DNA of 64,000 bases from Ophiobolus disseminans. Taxonomy: Eukaryota > Ascomycota > Dothideomycetes > Pleosporales > Phaeosphaeriaceae. Below the pieces are notes generated by a model. The model was not told the DNA's origin. It searched no databases and saw nothing but the letters and a program-made list of their open reading frames with translations. Positions 1-10,863 of this stretch are shown in pieces. The position numbers and the translations under genes were made by a program. The stretch spans positions 186,001-250,000 of the forward strand of contig MU006242.1 in the NCBI GenBank assembly GCA_010093685.1. The letters run 5' to 3'. The stretch's first letter is position 1. Every line of letters starts with the position of its first letter.

Positions 1-326
1 CGTACCCGCATTAGCTCAAACCTGTACAATCGGCTTGTACCGCATGCACTACTATCTTGTTCATGTTCGGAGAGGTTAGTCATCAGTTGCCGTTTGGTCA
101 GTCTTCAAACCTACTATCAACCGCTGCTAAACAACAGCGCCCGCGGAGCTCAACATGTATGGCCTTTGGGACCGACCGCACTATTGCTCACAATGCCCGC
201 TCTATCGTGACAACATTTGGATAACCCCACCATCGTACGGATCCCCTCTCGGCGCTCCGCCGTATACTTAAACCAAACTTTTCTCTCTCCATACCGATAT
301 CAGATGGATCTGATGTCTTTGCAGAT
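1..326. other. Upstream region of the F-box-like gene
   Basis: No supported gene. Short open frames here overlap the start of the plus-strand gene that follows and show no recognisable domain. It presumably holds that gene's promoter and 5' leader. The window starts at an arbitrary point, so an end of an upstream gene could lie just outside. Confidence 0.5.
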
Positions 327-1549
327 ATGTTACTCTTCGAGATTCCCTTGGACTTGCTCCTTCCTACTATCTCCCTCCTACCTCTCAACAGCCTCCTCAA
401 ATTCTCAAAATGTTCGCGAATTGCTCATTACCTTGCGAGAACCAGTCTAGAAACCCTCGATCTAGACTTCTGCTCCGGACAAAACGACTTCTTGCTGTTT
501 CCGAGTGTCCCTAAGCTATGTGCGCAGGCCCATTCAATACCTGATCTCAAGGAACAGTCAGAAGAGCATACAGTTCCTGAGCTGACGAACAGCCAACCTA
601 TAATGCGAAAGCGCAAACGAGTACGTTCCGTGGACACTCGAACCGCCGACGAAGTCATCCTATTCACCAGCCCGGTCGGGCCTCTAGACCACGCGTCGCT
701 CGTCAACTTCCAAACCGCTCTGGCCACGGGCATCATAGCACGGCAGCACGACGCACTTCAGAGCGTCTCGCTCGTCTTGTGGGAACTCACCATGCCTATC
801 GCTATAGGCATAGCTAAGTTACCAGCGCTTAAAACCTTATCCATTAAGCTCGAAGATCACATGCGGTCGGGCACCGTTAATGTCGATCATGTAAGGCTTG
901 AACGCGAGGCATGGCAGATGCTGGTTGCACATGCGGGTTGGCAAAAACAATTACGTGCCCTGAGCATCGAGGGCAGTGACATCTCCCCACCACAGTTGGC
1001 AGTGCTCATGGCAGATAGTCCTGGCTGTCGGGAATTGCGGTTGATCGAGTGCAAATTCTCAGGTGAGCGACTGGGAGAGTTTCTTGGCTATGAGTGGAGT
1101 AGCAAGTCGAGGCTACAAGTCTTGGGCATACAGGAACGTTGTGGCCCCGTGCCTGTCGACACGCTGGCTGGAATTGGGAAATTGAGTCGGCTGCAGGTGA
1201 AAATTTCTTTATACTTCAACGTCTGACAGATTTGGTTGACAGAAAATAGGTTCTCGACTTGCGCGAGTGCCCAGGCTGGGACGTTAAGATCATTGAACGC
1301 TGGCACCGCCTCAAGTGGAAAATTCCAATCGTCATACCACCGGGATCGAAACGCGAGGTCGACATGGGCTTTCTGGAGGACCAAGCTCCTGATCCGGACT
1401 GGATGAAACGTAAAACAGTTCATGACGAAGAAACGGAAAGAATGATGCCCATATTTACAGGAGGGTCGGAGGTGGACGTCAATGGACTGAGTAAAGATGG
1501 CGAGCGTACGTATACAGCCCTACGAGCCCGGCTCTATCAAGATGGGTAG
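327..1549 (+). CDS. F-box-like / leucine-rich-repeat-like protein
   Basis: Two exons, 327-1196 and 1250-1549, give 389 residues. The 53-bp intron (GT at 1197, AG at 1249) is in phase 0, and joining restores an LRR-like step (LQVLDLRECPGWD) across the junction. The N-terminus (about residues 1-40: LLFEIPLDLLLPTISLL...) resembles an F-box: a Pro-containing amphipathic start followed by a Leu-rich three-helix pattern. The middle has spaced Leu/Ile segments such as LPALKTLSIKLED and CRELRLIECKFS that look like irregular LRRs. F-box/LRR proteins usually act as substrate adaptors of SCF ubiquitin ligases through Skp1. That role is inferred from family resemblance only, and many fungal F-box-like proteins have no known target. 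It is convergent with the next gene. The start is the first ATG of this frame; an upstream spliced exon cannot be excluded. Confidence 0.6.
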
Positions 1550-1795
1550 CAAAATATGTGGCACTACTACAGAATCGTGTCAAGAAAATTGACGATATAC
1601 TAAGGAAACTTCGAAAAGAGTGGAGTCACAACGAGAAAAGAAATATATCATGATTGTGCATTCGACTCGACGGGAGACCTTCTCGAGATCAACCACTATA
1701 ACAGTGGCATACTAAACGTTCGGGGTCTCGGTCAAAGAGATGGAGCTATCTACATCAAAACCCACCCACAAGGACCTGCTCAGCCTATACAAAGG

Positions 1796-3094
1796 TCAGT
1801 GCCTTGGTCCCTCGCTGTCAGTGCCCTGACCCCCTGTCACCTTGAACCCCATCATGTCCGTATCTGTATCTGCCATGTCTGCGCCAGGGCTGTTGCCGAG
1901 AGTGCCTCCATCCAAAGAGTCGTAGGTAGTGCCGAAAACGGTAGAGCGACTGTCATGGCTAGCTTGACCGCGCAGATACTGGGTGTAAGCAGAGACGCGC
2001 TGGGTCTTAGCCTGCCACTCATAGCCGCGAGGAGGTTGAATTTGGCCGCCAGAGTCGTGATCACCAGCATGCTGGCCCTGACCGTAACGATCGACCTCAA
2101 CGCGCATGTCCTTGCCAACCTGCTGCGCATCCATATGCGAACCTCCAACGACGCGACCATGCTCACCAACCTCACCAGCGCGATCCTGCAGCACCGCAAG
2201 CCCCTCCTGCATACCCTCCAACATCCTCTCGATACTCGCACGCTTACGCGGACTCTTGCTCCTCGTCTTCTTGATCTTGAGTTCTTGGGCAGGCATCTTG
2301 CTCCTCCTGCGCTTCTCCCGCGCGTGCTTCGCGTCCTCCTCTTTCAGCACCTTGAACAGCGTGCGGTACTTCTGCTCGAGCGCGACGCCCACGCCGACAG
2401 GATTCCAGTCCGCGATCCAGAGCATGCCCTCGGTCTTATCCTTGGAATGGAACAGTTCCTCGAGAAAGGCGTCGGCGGTGTCGTGTCCGATTTCATTGGC
2501 TGCGAGCTTCGCCATGACTTCTTCGTAGATGCACGTTACGCGGCCCTGGCGCACTGCGTCGTCGAGGGCGCGCGCGCAGACGGCGTCGTTGAGAATGTCC
2601 CAGTACGCGGTCAGGCTGGCGTGCCAGTCGGCGATGCTGGGGCCGCCCGGGAAGAGCGCGTCGGTGCTGGTGTTGAAGCCGCTGGTCAGGCGCATGTTGA
2701 GCGTGTGTAGCATATCCTGCATGCGCGCAAGCACGGCGTAGTACAGATCCTCGAAGTCTTCGAGCGGGCGCTCCAAGACGTGAAGTTCCACGCGCTCACC
2801 GAGCGTCTGCCTCAGGCGCTCGTCGGACTTGGCGATGGCGGGCAGCGGAGTGAGGGACGGGATGCCGGCGTGCAGGCGATCGAACAGCGTCTTGAGGCAT
2901 GGCTTGTACGGATCGTGAAAGACAGGGCCGAAGACGTTGGTCTGCTTGACGATGTTGATGAGGTACTTGCTCAGGCTGAGGAGGTTGCCGGTGATGAAGC
3001 TCGGGTCAGAGACGGCGGCCGAGTTCTCGATCTCAGCCTTTGTGACGGCGGGAGGGAAGGGAGCGAGAAGAGTGTGATTGGTTGAGCCGGGCAT
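1796..3094 (-). CDS. Conserved-looking hypothetical protein, basic central region
   Basis: Single open frame of 432 residues starting MPGSTNHTLL. I do not recognise the family. Residues ~20-260 are mostly helical in character, with regular hydrophobic spacing and conserved-looking Trp/Tyr positions (WHASLTAYWDIL, MLWIADWNPVGVG). Residues ~262-300 are strongly basic (KRRRSKMP, KIKKTRSKSPRKR) and could be a nuclear localisation signal or nucleic-acid contact. The last ~130 residues are Gly/Gln/Asp-rich and probably disordered. There is no signal peptide or membrane segment. The antisense strand carries a 303-residue open frame, which I treat as a shadow because the minus-strand protein has the more natural composition. 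The gene is convergent with the F-box-like gene, 246 bp away. Confidence 0.6.
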   Translation of the reverse strand: MPGSTNHTLLAPFPPAVTKAEIENSAAVSDPSFITGNLLSLSKYLINIVKQTNVFGPVFHDPYKPCLKTLFDRLHAGIPSLTPLPAIAKSDERLRQTLGERVELHVLERPLEDFEDLYYAVLARMQDMLHTLNMRLTSGFNTSTDALFPGGPSIADWHASLTAYWDILNDAVCARALDDAVRQGRVTCIYEEVMAKLAANEIGHDTADAFLEELFHSKDKTEGMLWIADWNPVGVGVALEQKYRTLFKVLKEEDAKHAREKRRRSKMPAQELKIKKTRSKSPRKRASIERMLEGMQEGLAVLQDRAGEVGEHGRVVGGSHMDAQQVGKDMRVEVDRYGQGQHAGDHDSGGQIQPPRGYEWQAKTQRVSAYTQYLRGQASHDSRSTVFGTTYDSLDGGTLGNSPGADMADTDTDMMGFKVTGGQGTDSEGPRH

Positions 3095-3649
3095 GTTGTC
3101 TGTTTACGCGGGTTTTGCTTGAAGGTTGGAAATGTAGATACGTCGATTTCGTGTATAAGGTATGTATGTACTCGAAGATGTGTCGATATCCAAGAACTCT
3201 CAGAGTGTTCGAAAAGGTTGTGGGAGTTCTGAAAATCGAATGGCTGGTTAACCGAGAACAGGTTCTTCGAGTCGAAGGTGAAAGGGACACCCGTGGCGGG
3301 TAAACGAGTGCCCCTTCTGTTGCTATTGTCTGGTGTTGAAAGCTGTTTGGCTGAGTGTATATATGCCAAATTGTGGGTGAGTTGGAGTTGTTGGGCGGCG
3401 GAAAAGGCTCGATATGCGTGGTGCTGAAATTGCTGGTCGTCTGGTCGTCACGGTGATCGGGAGGGCCTGCGAGCCACGAGTGCAAAGAACGAGACAACTC
3501 GGCCCACCGATATCGCACATCGTCATGCAGGAGCTGCGTCATATGCTAATTTAACCCGCTGAACACTACCGTGTATCTGTTGATTGCAATTATTAGTTGT
3601 GACACTTACGATCGTCCGCGTTTTCACCTCCCAGCACGTGTCCTCGCCT
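3095..3649. other. Intergenic: promoter side of the hypothetical gene, 3' side of the monooxygenase
   Basis: About 550 bp with no supported gene. Minus-strand open frames upstream of 3094 have low-complexity Ser/Thr/Pro content and fit a 5' leader. Positions 3571-3804 on the plus strand have an open frame that is the antisense of the monooxygenase 3' exon. Confidence 0.5.
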
Positions 3650-5603
3650 TCACCCACTCCAGCCCCTCACAATACTCCCAACATCTAGACCCCTCAACCG
3701 TCTCGGCAACTCCTCTAGTACAAAGTCCCTCTTCACCACGACACCAACCAGCGCCGCCGTCAACGCCACCCTCCTCACCCACCTCCCCACTTCTCCCGGC
3801 CTAACCTCCTGTCCGGTCTTCTCATCCCTATACACAAAATCCTGTCTGCGCCACCACACGCTCCTCCACCAGTACAAGAATTGCCAGTCCGGATACATCA
3901 TATTGTTCATGCCTGTCTTCGCATCAATAGCCCAATTAGTGCATCCGCTCGCCCAAACAAGTTTCTTAGCCTCGCGCTGCGTCCATTTGGAGTCAGAGGC
4001 TGCGGCTTCGGGGAGGACCTCGATGGTTGCTGGTGAGGGGGCGAGTAGAGCCGGGAGGAGAGACTTGGAGCGGTAGCTAGGTAACGATTGGAGGATTGGC
4101 GCGAGGAGACGTAGGGTGAAGTTCATTTGGCATTCGACGGTGTAGATAACGGACAGGTGTCCGGTGACGGTGTTGGGACCCATTAGGACGAAGAACTGGT
4201 GGAATGCTTAGCATGTTGGGAACGGGCTGAATGGATGCGGATACGTACGTTGGGAAAGTGTGGGACGACAGTGCCGAAGTATGCTTGTGCGACACCTTGC
4301 GTTTCTGTATCCCACTACTTCTGTTAGCATACACTTTCTAGAACTCATTGCTCGAACAACATCAAGCTTACATATTCGTTCAAACTCAATCCACCCTTCC
4401 CCAGAATCTCCATCGGACACAACATCTGCTGCGTCGCGAATCCAATCGCCAACACAATCGCATCCGCCCTAACCTCTCTTCCACTCCTCGTCACAACGCC
4501 GTCCTCTGTGATTCTCTCAACTGGATCATCGGAAATCAAATCCACATTCTCTCTCCACAGACTTTTGAGATACTCTGTATCCAATACTTTTCTCTTACAT
4601 CCAATCTCCGACTTCGGTACGAGCGCGTCCCAGTATTTCCTAGGTGCCATCTTCTTCACATACGCCTCGTTCTCCTGGGCGAGGGATTGGCGGATCGGGC
4701 GTCCGGACTCGATGTTGAAGCCTGACCAGTCGGCTTCCATGTCGTAGTAGTGCTTGAAGCGGTACAATCGCATGGTGAGCGGGACGTAGCGCATTGTAGC
4801 TTTGAAGAGCGGGCTATAAACGGGATTTGTGCGCTCGGAGAGATATTGGGCTTGACGCGCGAATTGGGTGATTTTGCGGACGGGGTTGGGTGGAGCGGCC
4901 ATGATGGGGAGAAATTGGGTTGCTGAGCAGCCGTTTCCTGAGATGATGTCAGTTTATTATGATGTGGTCACATGGAAAGGCATATGCGTACCAAGGACAA
5001 CAACATCTTTGTCTTTCCAATCAAAGCTGTGATCCCATTGCGCCGAATGAAACATCCTGCCTTTAAACTGGTCTGCGCCAGGGACGTCGCATTTCTTAGG
5101 CACTGAGAGCGACCCGACTCCTGAGACCAAGATCTTCGCTCTTCGAACACTTTGCTGTTTCGTCTGGAGATCAAGCACCTTGACAACCCAGACCTTGTCT
5201 ACATCATCCCACTCCGCTTTCTCAACAATGGAGTGGAAGCGAACATGCTCAACGACGCGATACTGCTCGGCCACGGAACGAAAGTAGGCTTGGATCTCGG
5301 GGCGCATGGAATATTTGCGACTCCAGTCCGGATTTAAGGCAAAGGAGTAGGAGTAGAAATGCGATGCGACCTACTAGTGGTTAGTCACTGCATACGTTCA
5401 AGATCGTGTGTAGGTGTTCTGCTTGGAAGACTTACATCGCATCCGCATCCAGGATATGTGTTCGCCAGCCATGTTCCACCAACATCCTCGCTCTTCTCGA
5501 TTAGTTCAAAGTTGCTGATTCCAAACTTCCGAATAATTTGTACTGCGAGACCGAGGCCGGACATACCAGCCCCAATGATGAGGACTTCTGTATCGAACGA
5601 CAT
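3650..5603 (-). CDS. Baeyer-Villiger-type flavin monooxygenase
   Basis: Five exons: complement of 3650-4195, 4249-4314, 4372-4937, 4992-5370 and 5436-5603, giving 574 residues. Introns are 53, 57, 54 and 65 bp with GT..AG ends, and the frame is kept throughout. The N-terminal FAD dinucleotide-binding motif is GAGMSGLG (~residues 11-18), followed by the family-typical GGTWLANTYPGCGCDV. The Baeyer-Villiger signature FxGxxxHxxxW(P/D) is present as FKGRMFHSAQWD near residue 170. A second Rossmann motif, GNGCSATQ, spans the exon 2/3 junction and would bind NADPH. Such enzymes insert oxygen next to a carbonyl, turning ketones into esters or lactones; some oxidise N or S. The substrate is unknown. 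It lies in the same orientation as the MFS transporter and P450 upstream, which hints at shared metabolism. Length matches the fungal class I family. Confidence 0.9.
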
Positions 5604-6188
5604 GATGAAGTGTGGCAGCAGACTTGGGGGACTCTTTGAGATTTCTCGGGAGCAGAACTGAAGTGGCGATAGACCGAACGCATACTATGAGGACAGTGTC
5701 AACAGCAAGGAAGGCATCGATACTTATACCGTAGTCCACCCCGCTACGTTTCCACTCCAAACTTCACCCGCTCCGCCGTAGTTCCAAGAGTGGATCCGAG
5801 ATCCCCATAAACATTTCACTATGCCATTTGTATGGTTGTTGAATCCTCATGATGCTTAGTCTCGACCACATCGTGGTCTTGTTGTGGGATGTCTTCTCCC
5901 ATCCGGGCCCATTGAGGCAGGTTTGCCGGGTTCGGAGGAGGAAGGTGACGCGAGCGCCAATCACATGTCCTCGGCCTCCGCTTCCTCTCCGTGGAGACCC
6001 CACAAAGACTGCACACGCGTGTAGCTGCTCGTCACGACCGGCCGGTTGCTAGAAGTGGTATGCCGAGTTAGCTTGACGGGTGAAGGGGCTTCAGCAGTGA
6101 GTCCGAATGCATTTGTTGCAAATTGTGGTAGTCTTGCGTGGTTGTTGCCACGATGCTACTGCAGTTGTGTATATTTTTGCTGCGCTAT
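5604..6188. other. Intergenic: monooxygenase promoter and transporter 3' flank
   Basis: 585 bp with no supported gene. Small open frames on both strands have no recognisable domains. It should hold the minus-strand promoter for the monooxygenase and the 3' UTR of the transporter. Confidence 0.5.
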
Positions 6189-7969
6189 TCACCTCTCTTG
6201 CCTGACCCAGGGGCGCGCAGTTTGCCAACCGCTAACGCCTACACCTACTACCAGAAGCAGTGCATTGAAAGCCGCCATCATATAAAATGGCGATCCGGGG
6301 CCAGTACTATCGAACAATGCCCCTCCAGCCTTCGTCAAGAGTAGGATACCAAAGCCTCCGAGTAAGCTGTATGTTCCTGCTATCGATCCCTTGATGTGGT
6401 TGTGCGAATGTACTTCTGTAGACGAATCGCGCCTACCCCTTGGGAGTAGTGGCGCATCCTCATCCACCGGTGTGATGGGCGCGCTCGATGGTGGTGTTGC
6501 ACCTGCTGAAGGATGCGAGGTACCGTTTGTCGACTCGGCACCATGGCTTGGTACTGGCTTGACCTCGTCGTTATTGATACCGCGGCCAAGCAAGGCCAAA
6601 GAGCAAACAATAGCTCCGATTTGGCTAATGCCAAGTAGCGCTACGATGAAGAATATTGCCCCAGTGCCGTCCTCGCTGTGATAGTCGGGGCTTGTCAGCG
6701 ATCCGAACCATGAGTAGCCAGCAATACCGGCCACAGCTGACACTAGCAATGGTATGTTGTATTTGGGAAAGCGGCCAGATAGATATCCGAAGAGCGGGGC
6801 GCACATGAGCGCAACGAGTTGGCTGATGCCAGTAAGCATGGCTGCTAGCTTATATGCTTCCGGACATGCGCTTTTGATGTCGGATGGGTTTGATGGGTCG
6901 ACCTTGCACCGTCCACTTTGTAGAAAGTAATGGTTGGTGAAAAGAGGGATGAAAAGTGAAATAGCGACTGAGGATGCTCTTGCAACGAAGCCACCCATGT
7001 ATCCGAGGCCGATGTTGGACGATACGAAGCCCAATCGAACACTCTGCCAGAACAGTCGAGGGTATATCAATACGAGGTCGCGCTTAGATCGTGTATCTGT
7101 CTCTTTAGATTCGTCCTTGCCTGCAAGTCGTTTCCAGCATTTGCCTTCTTCGCCTGGTAGACTTCGCAGACCAAAGAAACACCCCAAAGCCACGAATAGC
7201 GCAATTGTTCCCACAACATAGAAGGCATACGCCACAGCTGTTGCTGGAGTTTCACCAGCTTCCTGGAACCTGGTGGGTAGTGGTAGGAACACGAGTAGCG
7301 CAACCAGTGCTCCACAACCCGTGAACATGCCTACTAGGCCTGCCAGCTGCGAAGTAGAGGCTCCTGCATCTGTCGATCTTCGTGAATCGGCGGTCGGTTC
7401 GCGCGAGGTTGAGCGGAAGCGGGCGGGTGTGATGGTGAGTTCGGATGATATCGAAGCCGCAACCGCGTGCGACCTGGCGCGTCGAGTCGGAGATCGTGGA
7501 TCATGCACTACTTTGACAAATGTCATTGCCGGGAGCACAGCCGTGACCATTGTCGCACTGAGTATGTCAGTATCTGCGTTGTCACAACCTCCAATTGCAC
7601 TTACGTCGCGCTTCCCCCGAGGCTGAAAAGTATCCTTGCGAGTAGCAGCTCGGGATATACATTCTTCGCTTGCACGAAGATCCACAGTGCGACTCCAACG
7701 ATGGTGTATCCCATCACCGCGACACTCCTCACGCCTACGCGATCGCTCAGCAATCCCCAGGCTGGACACGCTACCAGCGCAACCAGCTCATCCACGAAGC
7801 CCAGCGTGCCCACCGCATCCCCAACGTTGCGCGACTGCCCTATGCGCTGCGTGATAACGAAGGATATAGAGCTGTTCAGGAAGACTAGAAAGCTGATGCT
7901 GAAGAGCGCGACGCCGAATAGGTAGGAAGCGATCTGCGTCCTAGACGCGGTGAATTGAAGGCCAAACAT
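6189..7969 (-). CDS. Major facilitator superfamily transporter
   Basis: Two exons, complement of 6189-7557 and 7605-7969, give 577 residues. The 47-bp intron (7558-7604) restores the reading frame. The protein is multi-pass: the N-terminal half has clear membrane segments (IASYLFGVALFSISFLVFL; SVAVMGYTIVGVALWIFV) and an MFS loop signature with an acidic helix end followed by GLLSDRVGVRS between helices 2 and 3. A long polar central loop (~residues 135-170) follows, then more segments (LAGLVGMFTGCGALVALLVFL; FFIVALLGISQIGAIVCSLALL; a C-terminal pair around GTYSLLGGFGILLL). A Ser/Pro-rich loop near residues 485-520 is likely cytosolic. Substrate is not deducible. Between an oxygenase and a P450 in the same orientation, it could import a substrate or export a product; that is inference. 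Confidence 0.85.
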
Positions 7970-8832
7970 GTTTGCGATTGAGCTCGCGCGAGCTCGATGG
8001 GATTATCTTGGTAGCATTGAGATGGGACGATTTGTTGGTGGTGTGGAGGTTACGGTGGTCCGAACGATGACTGATGACGCGCTGTGGCTTGTGCGTGCGC
8101 ACGTGGGAGCCTCGTTCACTGGCGTGTGGCGTGTCATGCTCTGCGCGTAGATCACACACGAAACTCACAATTTCGTGAGTGCACACTTTTGTGTTCTACC
8201 GCTGTTTTTGCAAGGCATTAAGCACCTGTATCTTTGCGCGCTCAAGCTAGTAATCTGCGAAGGACCTGAGTCTTCGTGGATAAACTGTTGCACGCGGTGA
8301 TATCATACACTGGTGACAAGATCTGGCCACCGATCAAGTCGAGGTTCTGCTCTCCAGGCATGAAATAATTAATCTCAGTATCAAGTAAGGATAGTAAGCA
8401 TACTTTAGGATCCTAGGTTCTCCAAGTCATCCTCCGTAAGCCGGGAAGTGCCCGACGGCAAAGGCGCCAGCCACTTCTTATCGCCTCTCAAGGGTCCGAA
8501 CCATAATCGCACGTCCAGATTATAAAAAGCATATCTTCATTATATGAACATTATTGATATCAACAATCTGCTAGTGTAAAGAACATACCTAGCGCGACTT
8601 TGCCTGAACACTTCCAACACACCACAAAGACCCAAGCCATGCACCCAAGCAAACAAACGAAGCCAATTCGGCATCTCGGATCCCTCGCATTATTCCCAAA
8701 TGAAAAACAATTAACCACGCCCTTTCCCTTCAGCCTTGCCCAAGCCGATCCCTGCACGTTCGGATCCCCACATCGGCCATGTCAGCGTGGCTGCAGGGTT
8801 GGCGATCACGCCCATATCGCAAAACAAAAACC
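7970..8832. other. Intergenic: transporter promoter and P450 3' flank
   Basis: 863 bp with no supported gene. There is an AT-rich stretch around 8515-8580 with a TATA-like string near 8520. No open frame has a recognisable domain. Confidence 0.45.
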
Positions 8833-10863
8833 TCAAACCTTACTCCAGCCCAAACGCTTGTCGCGACCCTGGTTGGGGCCCCAGTACTCGCGGCTGTCGG
8901 TATAGTCGCCACGCTCGCATCCCTCGTTAAAGAGGCTGCGGATCTGGGTGGCGCGCTTCGAGTCGCGTGGCGTGAGGTCGAATTTGAAGGGTATGGGCTT
9001 TGCAATGAGGAGGATGGAGAAGTCGAGAGTGGGGTCGGCGGGCTTTTGGCTGATGTCACCCCATTCTAGAGGCTTGTATGCTGGTGCGGCGGGCTTGGGT
9101 TCGAGTTTGTCTGCTGGGGCGGATCCGGGGTAGGTGAACTTGGAAAGAATCTTGTCTTCCATTGTGGCATCGTCTGTTGAAACCACTCCTGCGTTGAGCT
9201 CTTCGTTGGAGATGGAGGCCTTTTCGTTCATGCCGAGTTTGTGCCCTTTCTCAGGTGCGGCAGCAATGGAGGTATCTCCTGTTCGTTGAGAGATGTTGAA
9301 CATCCAGGCAATGGATCCAATGCCAATGAGCAGATCCTCGTCGGTCACTGTCTGACCCTGACAAGTCCTTCTTCCGTAGCCGAATTGTGTTGAGTTGATG
9401 ATAGTCGGAAACTGGGAGAGAGGTTCTTGGTAAGTTGGGTATTCTGGCTTGACCCACCGAAGAGGGTTGAATGCCTCGGGGTCGGGGAACGTTTCAGGAT
9501 CTCGAGAGATAGCCCTGAATTACAGTCAGAAGAATGTTTGTTGCGAAAAACGTAGAACTCACCACTCGAGAGGATGCATTGTGCTGCCCTTGGGAATGTG
9601 ATAGCCGTTATATTCATCATCCTGGATGAGGTAATGGGGGATACCAGTAGGGACTGGTGGGCGCCAGCGGATGCATTCACGAATGATAGCTCGAAGGAAT
9701 GGTAGGCTTGGTCGGTCTTCTGAGACAGGTGGTCGATCTCCGCATACACGGTCCAGCTCCTCATGAAGCATCGGCAGAAACTGTGGATAGTGTGTCATGG
9801 CCAGGCAGAATGTTTGCATCGGAGCGGCAATGGTCAGGGCACCTGCAATACCATGCATACCCACCGCATATGCGCCCTCGAGGTCTGACTCGAATCCCCA
9901 TTTGCTTCGTCCATCGAGGAAGATCTTCATCCATGAAGGAGGTGCTGTCTTATCTTCGATGTCTTTCTGCACTTGTGCTTGCATAGATTGAAACCATGTT
10001 CGCTCGGTCGTCGCACGCCTTCTCTCCCATGCCTTTGCCGGAGAAAGCCAGTCTGGAAGTGCCATCAGGAATGGTAGTTTATTGCCTAAAGCACCAGTCG
10101 GAGAGACGCCAATCAAGAGCTCACGGGCGCGCTGCTTCAGCTCGTCGCTGGCTTCACTGTGACCCCAAGCTAGACGGCAAGTGACTCTAGAAATGAATGA
10201 CTCGAGGGCGTGGTTGTATCGGTCTGGTTCGTCAAGAAGCTCCACGAGCATACGCTTCGCTTCTAGTTCAGGATATCGATGGAACATATCTTTCTCCGAC
10301 TCGCGCATGATGATGTTCGCAAACTTCCGTTGACGAGTATGGCCATCTGACTAACGTTAGTGGAGTGCACTGGTATGGTTGTGCTTGATCCTTACCGTTT
10401 CTGCTTAGGAGTGGGAGATACTGGGCGCTGGTGCGGTTGTCATCGAGCAAGGCTGGAATGTGTGGTCGGTCCGAGTATATCGCAGCCTTCTTCGCAAGCA
10501 GATCTTTGGCAATCTGATCTGAAGAGATCCAAACATGATTGTGTCCAGCTAAGTTGCACTGGTAGATGGGCCCATACTCTTTGCCCCAGTCTGCAAATTT
10601 GATGAAGCCATTCTTCTCGGGAACATCAGGCACAGATCCAATGATGGGGTAACCTGGAGTAGATCATGTTAGTACATATGTACGTTGATGATCAGGGTCT
10701 ATGACGCCGTAAAGCTCCCGCCAGGGATGAGAACCATACCTTTAGGGCCGGGTAGAGGCTTCAACCCTTTCGGTATTCTATGACGACGAGATGTGTCCAG
10801 GTACTTATACAGTGCATATGCACCCAAAACAACGGCCACTAAGAGAAAGGTAGGAAGTGCCAT
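8833..10863 (-). CDS. Cytochrome P450 monooxygenase, long C-terminal form
   Basis: Four exons, complement of 8833-9514, 9563-10346, 10396-10653 and 10740-10863, give 615 residues; introns are 48, 49 and 86 bp. It has an N-terminal membrane anchor (LPTFLLVAVVLGAYALYKYL), a Pro-rich hinge (LPGPKGYP), the ExxR motif (ECIR in FLRAIIRECIRW), and the heme-binding loop FGYGRRTCQG with Cys about residue 440. It would be a microsomal haem monooxygenase fed by NADPH-P450 reductase. Two oddities stand out. The I-helix region reads GIAGALT where most P450s have (A/G)GxD(T/E)T, so the acid of the acid-alcohol pair seems to be Leu. And 175 residues follow the heme Cys, including a ~75-residue polar, Ala/Pro/Lys-rich insertion (about residues 460-535), so the protein is ~100 residues longer than usual. 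I cannot assign a CYP family. It may work with the neighbouring monooxygenase and transporter. Confidence 0.9.

Noticed and set aside
1799..2710. 303-residue plus-strand open frame
   Set aside because: Lies wholly antisense to the 432-residue minus-strand gene; Leu/Ala/Arg-heavy composition and no domain, as expected for a shadow frame.
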